Source: Fusibacter_C sp942493125
Lineage (GTDB): Bacteria; Bacillota; Clostridia; Peptostreptococcales; Acidaminobacteraceae
NCBI GenBank assembly: GCA_942493125.1
Contig: OW818667.1
Coordinates: 1,674,001 to 1,738,000 of the forward strand
Length of the DNA: 64,000 bases
Direction of reading: 5' to 3'
Under the pieces are notes generated by a model. The model was not told the origin of the DNA. It was given only the letters and a program-made list of their open reading frames with translations, and searched no databases. The position numbers and the translations under genes are program-made. Below, piece by piece: positions 26,435 to 35,508 of this stretch (position 1 is its first letter; the number at the start of each line of letters is the position of its first letter).

Positions 26435-27427
26435 TTATAAATTTCCGATGGTTGCGACCATGACAGCTTTGATGGTATGCATTCTGTTTTCCGCTTCATC
26501 AAAGACGACAGAATGTTTGCTTCTAAACACTTCATCAGAAACTTCCATCTCTTTTATGCCAAAGTCCTTCTCGATTTGTTTGCCTACTTCAGTCATGTTG
26601 TCATGATAAGCAGGTAAACAATGCATGAAGAGGACATCTGGATTATTTGTACGCTTGATCATATCCATGTTGACTTGGTATGGTTTAAGCATTTTGATGC
26701 GCTCTTCAAAGAGATGTTCTTCGCCCATGGACACCCATACGTCTGTATAAATAACATCTGCACTTTCAACTGCAGCGACATCTTCAGAGAATTCAAGGAC
26801 TGCACCGGTCTCTTTTGCAACTTTTTTCATTTCATCAACGAGGTCTTCTGATGGCCAAAGTGATTTAGGTGCAAGGGCAACAAAGTGCATCCCCATCTTT
26901 GCACAACCGATCATCAGTGAATTGCCCATATTATTTCTCGCATCGCCCGCATAGACAAATTTCACTTTATTAAGCGGTTTATCAACGTGTTCCATGATTG
27001 TTAAAAAGTCGGCGAGAATCTGCGTTGGATGATACATGTCTGTCAAGCCGTTCCAAACTGGAACGCCAGAGTATTTTGCCAACTCTTCGACCGTTTTTTG
27101 CTCAAAACCTCTAAATTCAATACCATCATAGAATCTGCCAAGTACGCGTGCCGTATCTTCAATGCTCTCTTTTTTGCCCATTTGACTGTTTGTAAGGAAT
27201 GTGACACTCGCACCTTCGTCAAATGCCGCCACTTCAAAAGCGCAACGCGTTCTAGTTGAGGTCTTGTCGAAAATCAAGCAAATATTTTTTCTTTCAAGTA
27301 AATCGCCTTTAATTCCAGCTCTTTTTTTATTTTTCAAATCTTTGGACAAATCCAGTAAATATCTAATTTCTTCGGGTGTAAAGTCTTTCAGTGTCAATAG
27401 ATGTCTTCCTCTTAAATTGATTGGCAT
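26435..27427 (-). CDS. arcB: Ornithine carbamoyltransferase (catabolic)
   Basis: Splits citrulline with phosphate to ornithine and carbamoyl phosphate. Carbamoyl phosphate motif STRTR (57-61), ornithine-binding SMGEE and HCLPAYH are present; 330 residues is usual. The operon with arcA and arcC indicates the catabolic role, though the enzyme reaction is reversible and biosynthetic ArgF looks the same. No arginine-biosynthesis genes are nearby. A GAGGAGG site precedes the ATG. Confidence 0.96.
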   Translation of the reverse strand: MPINLRGRHLLTLKDFTPEEIRYLLDLSKDLKNKKRAGIKGDLLERKNICLIFDKTSTRTRCAFEVAAFDEGASVTFLTNSQMGKKESIEDTARVLGRFYDGIEFRGFEQKTVEELAKYSGVPVWNGLTDMYHPTQILADFLTIMEHVDKPLNKVKFVYAGDARNNMGNSLMIGCAKMGMHFVALAPKSLWPSEDLVDEMKKVAKETGAVLEFSEDVAAVESADVIYTDVWVSMGEEHLFEERIKMLKPYQVNMDMIKRTNNPDVLFMHCLPAYHDNMTEVGKQIEKDFGIKEMEVSDEVFRSKHSVVFDEAENRMHTIKAVMVATIGNL

Positions 27428-27478
27428 AGTGATTCCTCCTCAAATTATGATCTTATTATATAGTAGCTTCTTGCATTT

Positions 27479-28717
27479 TTACTTTGTGATTAAATCGCGA
27501 TAAAGCGGCATCGACATACAACGTGGGCCACCTCTGCCTCTTGATAATTCAGAGGATGGAATCTCATGTAGTTTCACACCTTCTTCAATCAAGAGCTTAT
27601 TCGTTACGTGATTTCTTGAATAGACAACCACTTCACCTGGCGCTATCGCAAGTGTGTTAGAGCCATCGTTCCACTGTTCTCTACCGGCATCAATGCCCTT
27701 TTTACCACCGCAGCGTATCAATTTTACGGAGTCGACTTCCAAATACTTGCTTAAAATGGTTTCGAGCGTTTGATACTCGCGTACTATTTTGAATTCCCCT
27801 TTAAGCTTTGATCTTGTCAGCGAATAGACGGTTAATGGCCCTTCTATTTCTGGATGAATGGTAAATACATTGTGATCTACCATTGTAAATACAGTATCCA
27901 AATGCATGAATGCGCGTTCTTTTGGTATATCAAATGCCAATATCGTTTCAAAAGGTTGACCGTCTGAAAATATGTTTTTAGCAATAATTTCGATGGCATC
28001 GGAATCCGTTCTTTCAGAGATGCCAATTGCTACGACTTTGTCACTCAGAACGAGCACATCGCCGCCTTCTATGGAATTTGAATACGTTCTATCATACCAA
28101 AAAGGTATGCTCAGATTTTTGTAGTCTTTATGATATTTAAAGATGAATTTAGAGAATATTGTCTCTCTACATCTTGTAATCGTTCTCATTTTGTTAAGTG
28201 CAATGCCATTTCCAACGGTTGAAAAAGGATCTCGTGTGAAATAAAGATTCGGCATTGGGTCAACGATGAAAGGATAGTCCATTTCCACTAAATCCGCCAA
28301 AGTGCGTAGCGAAGATATTTTAAGCTCTTCACGGCGTATTCCCGACATCATTTTATCAACCATCGCTTTCGTATCCGTAAACGATTTGTAGTACTCTCTG
28401 ACTTGATCCACTCTAAATCTATTCTTGAGACCTGCTTCGGAGACAAAATCCTCAATGAAGATTTCTCTCAAAGTGCGGTCCTCAAGCGTTTCTGCTACCA
28501 AATTTTCTAGATAGCATACTTCGATACCATTTTTGGTGAATACCTGAGCAAAGGCGTCATGTTCTTCACGTGCCACTTTTAAATAGGGTATATCATCAAA
28601 CAACAGCCTTTTCATTAAATCCGGTGTAAGATTTTCAATTTCTTCACCAGGCCTGTGTAGTAAAACCTTTCTTAGCTTCCCAATTTCTGAATAGATCTGT
28701 AACCCGTTGAGATTCAT
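27479..28717 (-). CDS. arcA: Arginine deiminase
   Basis: Hydrolyses arginine to citrulline and ammonia, first step of the pathway. The catalytic residues are visible: PNLYFTRDPF, EGGDVLVLS, HLDTVFTMVD and the C-terminal nucleophile Cys at about 400 in RGGPRCMSMP. The length of 412 residues is normal. It is first in the operon, behind a TTGAAT-N18-TATACT promoter. No arginine/ornithine antiporter (arcD) is in this window. Confidence 0.97.
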   Translation of the reverse strand: MNLNGLQIYSEIGKLRKVLLHRPGEEIENLTPDLMKRLLFDDIPYLKVAREEHDAFAQVFTKNGIEVCYLENLVAETLEDRTLREIFIEDFVSEAGLKNRFRVDQVREYYKSFTDTKAMVDKMMSGIRREELKISSLRTLADLVEMDYPFIVDPMPNLYFTRDPFSTVGNGIALNKMRTITRCRETIFSKFIFKYHKDYKNLSIPFWYDRTYSNSIEGGDVLVLSDKVVAIGISERTDSDAIEIIAKNIFSDGQPFETILAFDIPKERAFMHLDTVFTMVDHNVFTIHPEIEGPLTVYSLTRSKLKGEFKIVREYQTLETILSKYLEVDSVKLIRCGGKKGIDAGREQWNDGSNTLAIAPGEVVVYSRNHVTNKLLIEEGVKLHEIPSSELSRGRGGPRCMSMPLYRDLITK

Positions 28718-28784
28718 TTGAACACCTCTTTCAGCTTTGGTTGTAATTAATTGGTATTTTATTCACACTGCTTTATGCACCTAT

Positions 28785-28814
28785 AGTATAGCACTCAATG
28801 AAAAACAAATTCAA
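28785..28814 (-). promoter_or_regulatory. Promoter of the arc operon
   Basis: TTGAAT (28814-28809) and TATACT (28790-28785) with an 18 bp spacer on the minus strand, about 70 bp before arcA. Confidence 0.55.
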
Positions 28815-29055
28815 GTGTTCATTTTACAAGCTTTCAAGGATTTGACCGAATTTTCAAATTATTTTGCATATTCATGCAGTGCATATTTTACCATAAACTG
28901 TTTTTAAAGATCACTTGGACTTTTTAACCGCATCGACGCGTTTGTGAAAAAATGTCCCTAGTTTACAATGTGTATAAAAATTTATTGCCTTACATAAAAT
29001 AATTTTTATGCATTTTGAGATTTAATCATTTTTTAATAACTCTTGTTGGCGAATT

Positions 29056-29064
29056 TGATATGAT
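29056..29064 (+). promoter_or_regulatory. Extended -10 promoter for 29104
   Basis: TG-A-TATGAT without a good -35 box, about 40 bp before the ATG of the small membrane protein. Confidence 0.4.
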
Positions 29065-29103
29065 ATAGGCAGAATAACGAATTATTATAAAGGGGTTGAC
29101 CTT

Positions 29104-29322
29104 ATGATAAAATTGACAAGTATCTTATTTATATGTTTTGCAGCTTTGATGATATTACTTGGTATCATCATTACATTGGTACCCTCTTTGAGTGCATTTG
29201 ATTTCATGATCAACATTTTGGCAATTTGCCTCCTTATAACTGGCATTGTGCTGATCATAGCACTTATTTTTGATCGATTTAAAGATTCAAAATCAGAAGG
29301 CGACGATTATAAAAAATATTAA
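29104..29322 (+). CDS. Small two-helix membrane protein
   Basis: Family not recognised. The 72 residues form two hydrophobic helices (about 5-26 and 33-58) joined by a short turn, with a charged cytoplasmic-type tail (DRFKDSKSEGDDYKKY). An AAGGGG site lies 8 bp before the ATG. It is 27 bp upstream of the YbjQ-like gene and probably cotranscribed; a role at the membrane with that protein is possible but unproven. Confidence 0.75.
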   Translation: MIKLTSILFICFAALMILLGIIITLVPSLSAFDFMINILAICLLITGIVLIIALIFDRFKDSKSEGDDYKKY

Positions 29323-29349
29323 GAACAACTCAAATAATAGGAGGTCATG

Positions 29350-29667
29350 ATGCTGTTAGTAAATACGCCAGATATTCCTGGAAAAAAAATAACTCAGACA
29401 CTTTACATGGTCAAAGGCAGTACCATTCGCGCAAAGCATATTGGCAAAGACATCGTGTCAGGATTTAGACATCTCGTTGGTGGCGAAATGAAAGAGTATA
29501 GTGAAATGCTCAACGAAGCAAGACAAATTGCGACGAAAATCATGGTTGATGAAGCAAAAGGTCTCGGCGCGAATGCCATTATCAATGTAAGATATACCAC
29601 TTCTAGCGTCATTCAAGGCGCTGCAGAAATCTTAGCCTACGGTACAGCAGTAATCTATGAAGAATAA
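29350..29667 (+). CDS. YbjQ / UPF0145 family protein
   Basis: Small cytoplasmic protein of the YbjQ (UPF0145, sometimes called heavy-metal-binding) family; the true function is not known, and homologues form pentameric rings. Typical are the opening VNTPDIPGKKI, VKGSTIRAKHIGKDI, the helix EMLNEARQIA and GANAIINVRYTTS. Two ATG codons lie in tandem; the second (29350) has better spacing to AGGAGG and gives 105 residues. It ends before a hairpin terminator. Confidence 0.88.
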   Translation: MLLVNTPDIPGKKITQTLYMVKGSTIRAKHIGKDIVSGFRHLVGGEMKEYSEMLNEARQIATKIMVDEAKGLGANAIINVRYTTSSVIQGAAEILAYGTAVIYEE

Positions 29668-29699
29668 GTATGAAATTGTATAATTACCTAATAAGTCAC

Positions 29700-29728
29700 A
29701 GGCATAACCCATATGCCTTTTTTTTTAC
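29700..29728 (+). terminator. Terminator after the YbjQ gene
   Basis: AGGCATA and TATGCCT form a 7 bp stem around ACCCA, then nine T. Confidence 0.8.
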
Positions 29729-29760
29729 GTTAAAAATGTATCAAGTTTCCTTAATAAAAA

Positions 29761-29788
29761 TTGAAATTTCATAAACTTTTGGTATAAT
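29761..29788 (+). promoter_or_regulatory. Promoter of the FMN-binding lipoprotein gene
   Basis: TTGAAA (29761-29766) and TATAAT (29783-29788), spacer 16 bp, followed by an AGGAGGTG ribosome site at the ATG. The signals look strong. Confidence 0.65.
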
Positions 29789-29826
29789 AGGTTTAGGTTG
29801 TTTGCAAAACACTTAGGAGGTGGCTT

Positions 29827-30729
29827 ATGAGGAAATTATTTAGTCTATTGCTCGTATTGGTTATGATGAGCAGTTTATTTATTGGATGTGCAAAAGATGA
29901 ACCTGCAGTAGAAGAAACGACAGCAGCTGAAACAACAGCAGCAGAGTCGACTGAAGCAACAACAACTGCAGATGGCACTTTAGCAGATGGTATCTACTTT
30001 GCATCTGATGACGCTTTTGATGCTGAATCAGGTTGGAAGTCAGTTGTAACAATTGAAGTAGCTGGTGGCAAAATCACTACTGTTGATTGGAATGGCGCTA
30101 ATATCGCTGCTGGTAAAGACAAAAAAACAACTTCAACTGATGGCGAATACGGAATGGTTGAATTTGGTAAAGCATCATCAGAATGGCATGAACAAGCTGC
30201 TTTAGCTGAAGCTTACTTAGTTGAAAACCAAACACTTGCTAACTTGACTACAGATGCTGAAGGTAAAACTGACGCTGTAGCTGGCGTTACAATAGCTGTG
30301 TCTGATTTTACTACTTTAGTTGAAAAAGCATTAGCAGCTGGTCCAGTTGGAACAGGTAAATTTGTTGATGGTACATTCTACGCAGAAGAAGCAGCATTTA
30401 ATGCTGAAAATGGCTGGAAAGAAAACGCTTCTTTCACAGTAATCAACGGTTTTGTTGTTGCAGCTAACTGGAATGGTACAAGCGAAGCAACTACAAAAGA
30501 CAAGAAAACATTCTCTGCTGATGGCGAATACAAGATGGTAGAAATCGGTAAAGCAATCGCTGAATGGCATGAACAAGCAGCTTTAGTTGAAGGATTCTTA
30601 GTAGATTCACAAGATTTCGATGCAATCACTTTAACAGATGCTGATGGTCACACAGATGCAGTTTCAGGCGTTTCAATGAAAGTTCTTTCTTTCGTTGACT
30701 TAGCAAAACAAGCTCTTAAATTAAGATAA
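29827..30729 (+). CDS. PplA-like lipoprotein with two FMN-binding domains
   Basis: Surface lipoprotein resembling PplA of the Listeria flavin-based extracellular electron transfer system. A signal peptide ends in the lipobox LFIGC (lipid Cys21), then a Thr/Glu/Ala-rich linker (22-50) and two homologous repeats (about 52-170 and 178-297). Each repeat ends in a flavinylation-type motif, DAVAGVT (149-155) and DAVSGVS (277-283), where FMN would be linked to Thr155 and Ser283. Both vary from the common SGAT/SGAS form by Val for Ala. The convergent neighbour is ApbE, the enzyme that makes this linkage. Other electron-transfer genes (ndh2, eetA, eetB) are not in the window. Confidence 0.85.
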   Translation: MRKLFSLLLVLVMMSSLFIGCAKDEPAVEETTAAETTAAESTEATTTADGTLADGIYFASDDAFDAESGWKSVVTIEVAGGKITTVDWNGANIAAGKDKKTTSTDGEYGMVEFGKASSEWHEQAALAEAYLVENQTLANLTTDAEGKTDAVAGVTIAVSDFTTLVEKALAAGPVGTGKFVDGTFYAEEAAFNAENGWKENASFTVINGFVVAANWNGTSEATTKDKKTFSADGEYKMVEIGKAIAEWHEQAALVEGFLVDSQDFDAITLTDADGHTDAVSGVSMKVLSFVDLAKQALKLR

Positions 30730-30761
30730 TATTGAATAGAGAAATGCAAACAACAACACCT

Positions 30762-30797
30762 AAAAAAAAATAAACAAGCCGAAAGGCTTGTTTTTTT
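30762..30797. terminator. Bidirectional terminator between the FMN lipoprotein and apbE
   Basis: AAACAAGCC and GGCTTGTTT around a GAAA tetraloop, with A and T runs on both outsides. Confidence 0.85.
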
Positions 30798-30829
30798 ATG
30801 TGCTTATTTTGAAGTGTCTTTACTTGTTC

Positions 30830-31999
30830 CTACTTTGTCAGTTCCTTTACCGTATAACTATCGTTGGTCAGTATAAATTTGTCTCCCAATCCACTTGTGA
30901 TGTAAACTGAGCGATCTGCCATCACAAAGACTGCTTCTATATTTTCAAGTTCTTCAACAAGTTCAAAACCAGCTTCGAGCCCGAGTAGGAAAACTGTTGT
31001 TGATAAAGCGTCACCATCGACAGATAGTTCAGAGATAATCGATACCGACATCATATCATTTTGCTCAGGATAACCAACTTTTGGATTGATCAAATGGTGG
31101 TATCGTATATCACCATCTATAAAGAACCGCTCATATATTCCTGAAGAAACAATTGAATTATCTTCTAGTTTTAGTATCCCCATCGTCGAACCTGCATCTG
31201 ATTCTGGATCTCTAACGCCGATTGCCCAAGTATCACTATTCGGCTTAGTACCTACAGTAAGTACATTACCACCTAAATTGATAATGGCGCTAGAATAACC
31301 TTCTTCCAATATCAGGTCTTTCACTCGATCGGCAATGTACCCTTTCGCTATCGCGCCTAAGTCCAATGACATGTTTTTTTCAGGTAAAAAGATTGTCTTT
31401 TCATTTTCATCGATTACGATAGTTTTATAGTCGATTAATGTCATTTTTTCTTTGATGTCCGCTTCATTCGGAACATTTGCAAAGTCCGTACCTATTCCCC
31501 ACAAATCCACAAGAGGTCCTATAGATATATCAAATAGACCATCTGAATATCCAGCAAATTCGATACCAAGTCGAACAATCTCAAGAAGTTCATCATTCAC
31601 TTTTACTGGTGCAATGCCGGCATTCTCATTTATTTGGTTAAGCTCTGTGCCAGCGATACTCTTTGATATCATATATTCATAGTAATCGATTAAATTAAAT
31701 AACTTATCAAAGACCTCTGTTGGAACTTCTTTATCTGCATATATGCTCAACGTGATATACGTACCAAGTTGAAAACTCTCTTGCGAGGTTATGATGCTAT
31801 TTGTCTTAGAATCGTTTTTTATCGTCTTTTCGTTTTTAATAATTGTGTGTACTTCACTCGCTTCTGTTGTTTCAACGCTTTCAGTGGTTATCTCTGAGCC
31901 GGTTTCCGTTGTCGCCTCTGTTGTTTCCACTTGATTGTTACACCCGCTAAGGATGAGCGCAATGCTCATGATAACGATTAAGCCTCTTTTAAATTTCAT
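30830..31999 (-). CDS. apbE: FAD:protein FMN transferase (lipoprotein form)
   Basis: Transfers FMN from FAD to a Thr or Ser of secreted or membrane flavoproteins. The signal peptide ends in LILSGC (Cys20), so it acts outside the membrane. After a Thr/Glu-rich linker (25-70) the ApbE domain has LGTYITLSIYA, DISIGPLVDLWGIG, LDLGAIAKGYIADRV, NLGGNV and the Mg-site-like VDGDALSTTVFLLG. The 389-residue length is normal for an anchored ApbE. It converges on the PplA-like gene, its probable substrate. Upstream TTGACA at about 32037 has a weak -10. Confidence 0.93.
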   Translation of the reverse strand: MKFKRGLIVIMSIALILSGCNNQVETTEATTETGSEITTESVETTEASEVHTIIKNEKTIKNDSKTNSIITSQESFQLGTYITLSIYADKEVPTEVFDKLFNLIDYYEYMISKSIAGTELNQINENAGIAPVKVNDELLEIVRLGIEFAGYSDGLFDISIGPLVDLWGIGTDFANVPNEADIKEKMTLIDYKTIVIDENEKTIFLPEKNMSLDLGAIAKGYIADRVKDLILEEGYSSAIINLGGNVLTVGTKPNSDTWAIGVRDPESDAGSTMGILKLEDNSIVSSGIYERFFIDGDIRYHHLINPKVGYPEQNDMMSVSIISELSVDGDALSTTVFLLGLEAGFELVEELENIEAVFVMADRSVYITSGLGDKFILTNDSYTVKELTK

Positions 32000-32098
32000 G
32001 CTGCCTCCTAAAAAATCCTATCTTTCTATTCATATGTCAACACTCGATTCAATCCATCGATTGATGAGAAAATGCCTTATTCATTATACCATAATAGA

Positions 32099-32127
32099 CT
32101 GACAAGTCATCTATTTACAGTTATAAT
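32099..32127 (+). promoter_or_regulatory. Promoter of the amidohydrolase gene
   Basis: CTGACA (32099-32104) and TATAAT (32122-32127) with a 17 bp spacer. It lies inside the longest open frame, which supports the later start at 32159. Confidence 0.65.
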
Positions 32128-32158
32128 ATTTATAAAAAAACATTCCATGGAGATGCCG

Positions 32159-33802
32159 ATGAAAAAAATAATTTCAGCAAGAGAAATCCATACAATGTCA
32201 CAAAATTCACCAACGGTTAAGCATTTGATTATCGAAGACGGTTTTGTGGTCGACGTCCTTAATGATCTTCCAGATGCGCACTACAAGGAATACGAACACG
32301 TGCAGTTTCCAGATAGCATCATTTATCCTTCTTTCAACGATACGCATATGCATCTGATTGGTTATGGCGCTTCACTGAGCGAATGCCAACTTGAACATAC
32401 TTATAGCATTGAGCAACTCAAAGAGCGTTTGGCGCAATATGTTAGTCAAATTGATGCACGAATTGCTGCTGAGAATCGAGGCTTTGATGGTGGCGTTGAT
32501 TCAACTGTTGATGCTGATATAATAACCGGACGCGGCTGGAACCATGATGATTTTGCCGAGGGCAGATTGCCCAACCGCTACGATCTTGATGAGATATGTT
32601 CAGATAGACCAGTGATATTGAGACGCGCATGCGGACATATTGCCGTCGTCAACAGCGTTGCATTAGAACGCTTCAATATTTCAGCAAATACAACCGTTGA
32701 GGGAGGTGAAGTATGCTCCAAAAATGGGATTCCTACAGGTATTCTTAAGGAAAATGCCATTATGCTGATTCAGAAACCAATGTCCATGGCCGATATTAAG
32801 AAGCATATCCTCTTAGCACAAGCAAAACTCAATGCCTATGGCATAACTTCGGTGCAAACAGACGATTTAATCATGGTAACTCAAGACAAGCACCGCGACC
32901 TGATACAGCTATATAAAGAGATGGCAGAAAGCCAAGCTTTGACAGTGCGCGTTTATCTGCAAGCCCAATTTTTCAGTTTGGACAACTTTAAAAGACAAGT
33001 TGAAGGTGGCTATCGACAAAACGCAGGCAATCTCCTTTATAAGAATGGTCCGTTAAAAATCTTGGCGGATGGCAGTTTGGGTGCTAGAACAGCTAAGCTT
33101 AGAGCACCCTATCATGATGATGCGTCCGCAGAAGGCATCTTCATTCATACTGAAGACGAACTTCGTGCACTTATGACATATGCTTTTGAGAATCAAATAG
33201 ATGTCGCCATACACGGCATCGGTGATTACACAATTCAGTTTGCAGTCGATGCACTCACGCAGTTGCAAGGACAATATCCTCGTGACAATGCGCGAAATGC
33301 CATCATACACTGCCAGATTATGGACGATGCTTTGATAGAAGCTATGGCCAAATCAAATATTGACGCTCTAGTTCAACCCGTCTTTCTTGAATACGATATG
33401 ACAATCGTAGAATCCAGAGTTGGTAAGGCATTGGCTAAATCATCATACGCATACAAAACGATGCTTGAATCTGGCATTAAACTTGGCTTCGGTTCTGATG
33501 CGCCTGTTGAGGACCCAAATCCATTTAGAAGCTTGTATTATGCAATGACACGTAAACGTCCTGATGGCAGATCATATTTTGTCGATGAATGCATTACATT
33601 GAATCAAGCATTATCAGCTTTCACATCTGATGCTGCCTATTTTTCACACGAAGAGAAAATCAAAGGCAAGCTGGAAAAAGGGTATCTGGCGGATTTCATC
33701 GTCGTTTCAAAACCTCTTGATTCACTATCACCTAATGCGCTCTTAGAAATGGATATAACCGCTACTTATTTGGGTGGCACCTGTGTTTATAAAAAGATCT
33801 GA
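32159..33802 (+). CDS. YtcJ-like metal-dependent amidohydrolase
   Basis: Amidohydrolase of the Amidohydro_3 group, 547 residues; the substrate of this group is mostly unknown (N-acyl amino compounds or similar). Metal-site motifs are visible: NDTHMHLIGYG near the N-terminus, LKILADGSLGARTAKLRAPY, VAIHGIGDYTIQFAVDAL, IIHCQIMD and the late Asp in GFGSDAPVEDPNPF. The C-terminal part with KGKLEKGYLADFIV is the usual composite beta-sandwich. ATG 32159 has GGAG upstream and lies after the promoter. Transcribed alone. Confidence 0.9.
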   Translation: MKKIISAREIHTMSQNSPTVKHLIIEDGFVVDVLNDLPDAHYKEYEHVQFPDSIIYPSFNDTHMHLIGYGASLSECQLEHTYSIEQLKERLAQYVSQIDARIAAENRGFDGGVDSTVDADIITGRGWNHDDFAEGRLPNRYDLDEICSDRPVILRRACGHIAVVNSVALERFNISANTTVEGGEVCSKNGIPTGILKENAIMLIQKPMSMADIKKHILLAQAKLNAYGITSVQTDDLIMVTQDKHRDLIQLYKEMAESQALTVRVYLQAQFFSLDNFKRQVEGGYRQNAGNLLYKNGPLKILADGSLGARTAKLRAPYHDDASAEGIFIHTEDELRALMTYAFENQIDVAIHGIGDYTIQFAVDALTQLQGQYPRDNARNAIIHCQIMDDALIEAMAKSNIDALVQPVFLEYDMTIVESRVGKALAKSSYAYKTMLESGIKLGFGSDAPVEDPNPFRSLYYAMTRKRPDGRSYFVDECITLNQALSAFTSDAAYFSHEEKIKGKLEKGYLADFIVVSKPLDSLSPNALLEMDITATYLGGTCVYKKI

Positions 33803-33811
33803 TACAAAATC

Positions 33812-33859
33812 AAAGCTCGGCACCTTATGCTTAATATCGCATAAGGATCGCCGAGCTTT
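33812..33859. terminator. Bidirectional terminator after the amidohydrolase gene
   Basis: AAAGCTCGGC and GCCGAGCTTT with inner CCTTATGC/GCATAAGG stem; T-rich on both outsides. Confidence 0.85.
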
Positions 33860-33879
33860 TCTATTTTAATGTGTCGATT

Positions 33880-35508
33880 TTATGACGCTGTCAAAGCATA
33901 AACGCCTTTATTTTTTACCATGAAGATCTGATCGTAGTGCTTTTTACTTTCTTCAAATACGACATGACTGACGTTGATGACCGTGACGCCATCCAGAGCA
34001 AGTAGCGTCTTTTCTATTTCGCTGGCTATTTTAGGATCAAAACTTGCAAAGGCTTCATCTAAGATGATGATTTTAGCATGTTGAAGTAAACCTCTCGCTA
34101 TGGCTAAACGACTCTTTTCGCCACCAGATATATTTTTCCCATTGTCATAAAGCATCCTGCCTAGTCCTTCTGGGTGATTCTCAACAAAGTCAGTAAGTCC
34201 AGCACGTTCGATGGCAATCTGTATATCTGCCTCTGAATAGTTTTTATAAAGGCATAGATTGTTTCTGATGGTGTCTTCAAAGATAAACACGTGTTGTTCA
34301 ATATTTGCAAGTTGATGAAAATACGTTTCCTTGGTGATATGCTTGATGTTTTGTCGATCAAGATGAATAATGCCGCTTGCTGGGTTAAAATACTTTCGGA
34401 TCAATTTGAGCAAAGTGGATTTACCGCCGCCACTTGGACCGATAATCAAGTACTTTTTCCCCCTGTCAATGCTAAGGTTAATCTGACTGAGCACCTCTTG
34501 ATTTTCATACGAAAAATCTACATTTTCAAATTGAATCGCATGCTTAAAATCGTCAATTGCAATCGTTTCGTCGCTGATTTGAACATCGTCGAGCAGCTTC
34601 TGAATTTTGCTGAAGATGCCCTTGCTGGACATAATCTTGGGAATCCATTCACTGATTTGCATCAGCGGGAACATAATTTTTTCCATATTAGTTACGATCA
34701 ATATGACGCCGCCAAGGGTAAGTGAACCCGTAATTGCCATGTATGCCGAAAATGCTAGTAGACTGTACATCATCGACATCATCAAAAAGTTTTCTGTAGC
34801 ACTAATGTACGAAATGATTCTGTCAATCAAATACCCTTTTTCCTGAATGTCTTCTGACTTTCTATAAAAATCGTCTCGAACTTTTTGATTGAGGTTATTG
34901 GATTTGATGATGTGGAATGCGCTCAAGAATTCTTTGATATAGGAAGTGTAGCTCGTATAAAAGGCACTCCTATGCTCTTGATGCTTCTGTAGTGGCTTAC
35001 CCATTATCACAGATACCAAAGTTCCAATAACGCCTAAAGCAACACCGAATAAAAGAGCTATTGGACTGACATAAGCGATGACAATCATGCCGACTAGAAA
35101 GCTCATCGATTGAACGATCACTTCATAGATGCCATCGATGAAATTGGTCTCTATGTTTGATATATCGTTGGTCAATGTACTTAGGTAAATCGAAGTGTTT
35201 TCCGATTGAAATTTGTTGATGTCCTTCTCAAAAATTTTCTCGATATAATGTTTCTTAGCTCGTACGATTGCATTTTTTTTATATAACCCTTTTACATAAG
35301 CCAACAATAAATTTGAAGGAACAAGAAGTAAAGCAAGTGAAAAGAGGACTATGGTCTGTGATTTAAAACCTGATTTATCTAAATCTACCACGGCATCAAT
35401 AGCCTTCATCATCTGAATAGAGATTAAACCGTCCAAGGCGAAGCCGATGATCGCAACGAAGGCTGCTAAATAGAGAAATGGTGATGCCTTCAATATGGTA
35501 TTTCTCAT
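33880..35508 (-). CDS. ABC exporter half-transporter, second subunit
   Basis: Fused membrane and ATPase protein of 542 residues. Six membrane helices occupy about 1-300; the nucleotide-binding domain has Walker A GPSGGGKST, signature ISGGEKSR and Walker B IIILDEAFASFD. The ATG overlaps the stop of the preceding exporter gene by 4 bp, so the two probably form a heterodimer. The signature ISGGE rather than LSGGQ is seen in one half of asymmetric exporters. Substrate unknown. Last gene of the DUF2089-led operon. Confidence 0.93.
   Translation of the reverse strand: MRNTILKASPFLYLAAFVAIIGFALDGLISIQMMKAIDAVVDLDKSGFKSQTIVLFSLALLLVPSNLLLAYVKGLYKKNAIVRAKKHYIEKIFEKDINKFQSENTSIYLSTLTNDISNIETNFIDGIYEVIVQSMSFLVGMIVIAYVSPIALLFGVALGVIGTLVSVIMGKPLQKHQEHRSAFYTSYTSYIKEFLSAFHIIKSNNLNQKVRDDFYRKSEDIQEKGYLIDRIISYISATENFLMMSMMYSLLAFSAYMAITGSLTLGGVILIVTNMEKIMFPLMQISEWIPKIMSSKGIFSKIQKLLDDVQISDETIAIDDFKHAIQFENVDFSYENQEVLSQINLSIDRGKKYLIIGPSGGGKSTLLKLIRKYFNPASGIIHLDRQNIKHITKETYFHQLANIEQHVFIFEDTIRNNLCLYKNYSEADIQIAIERAGLTDFVENHPEGLGRMLYDNGKNISGGEKSRLAIARGLLQHAKIIILDEAFASFDPKIASEIEKTLLALDGVTVINVSHVVFEESKKHYDQIFMVKNKGVYALTAS

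Larger units (their letters stand above)
28718..29103. other. 386 bp divergent spacer between arcA and the small membrane protein gene
   Basis: Very AT-rich. It holds the arcA promoter, an extended -10 box for the plus-strand gene (29056-29064, TGATATGAT) and a pair of TGCATATT direct repeats 15 bp apart (28865-28887) that might be regulator sites. I see no ORF or structured RNA in it. Confidence 0.6.

Noticed and set aside
28861..28890. ARG box (ArgR site) before arcA
   Set aside because: TGCATATT direct repeats share bits with ARG boxes, but no 18 bp palindromic match is present. Left as an unexplained repeat only.
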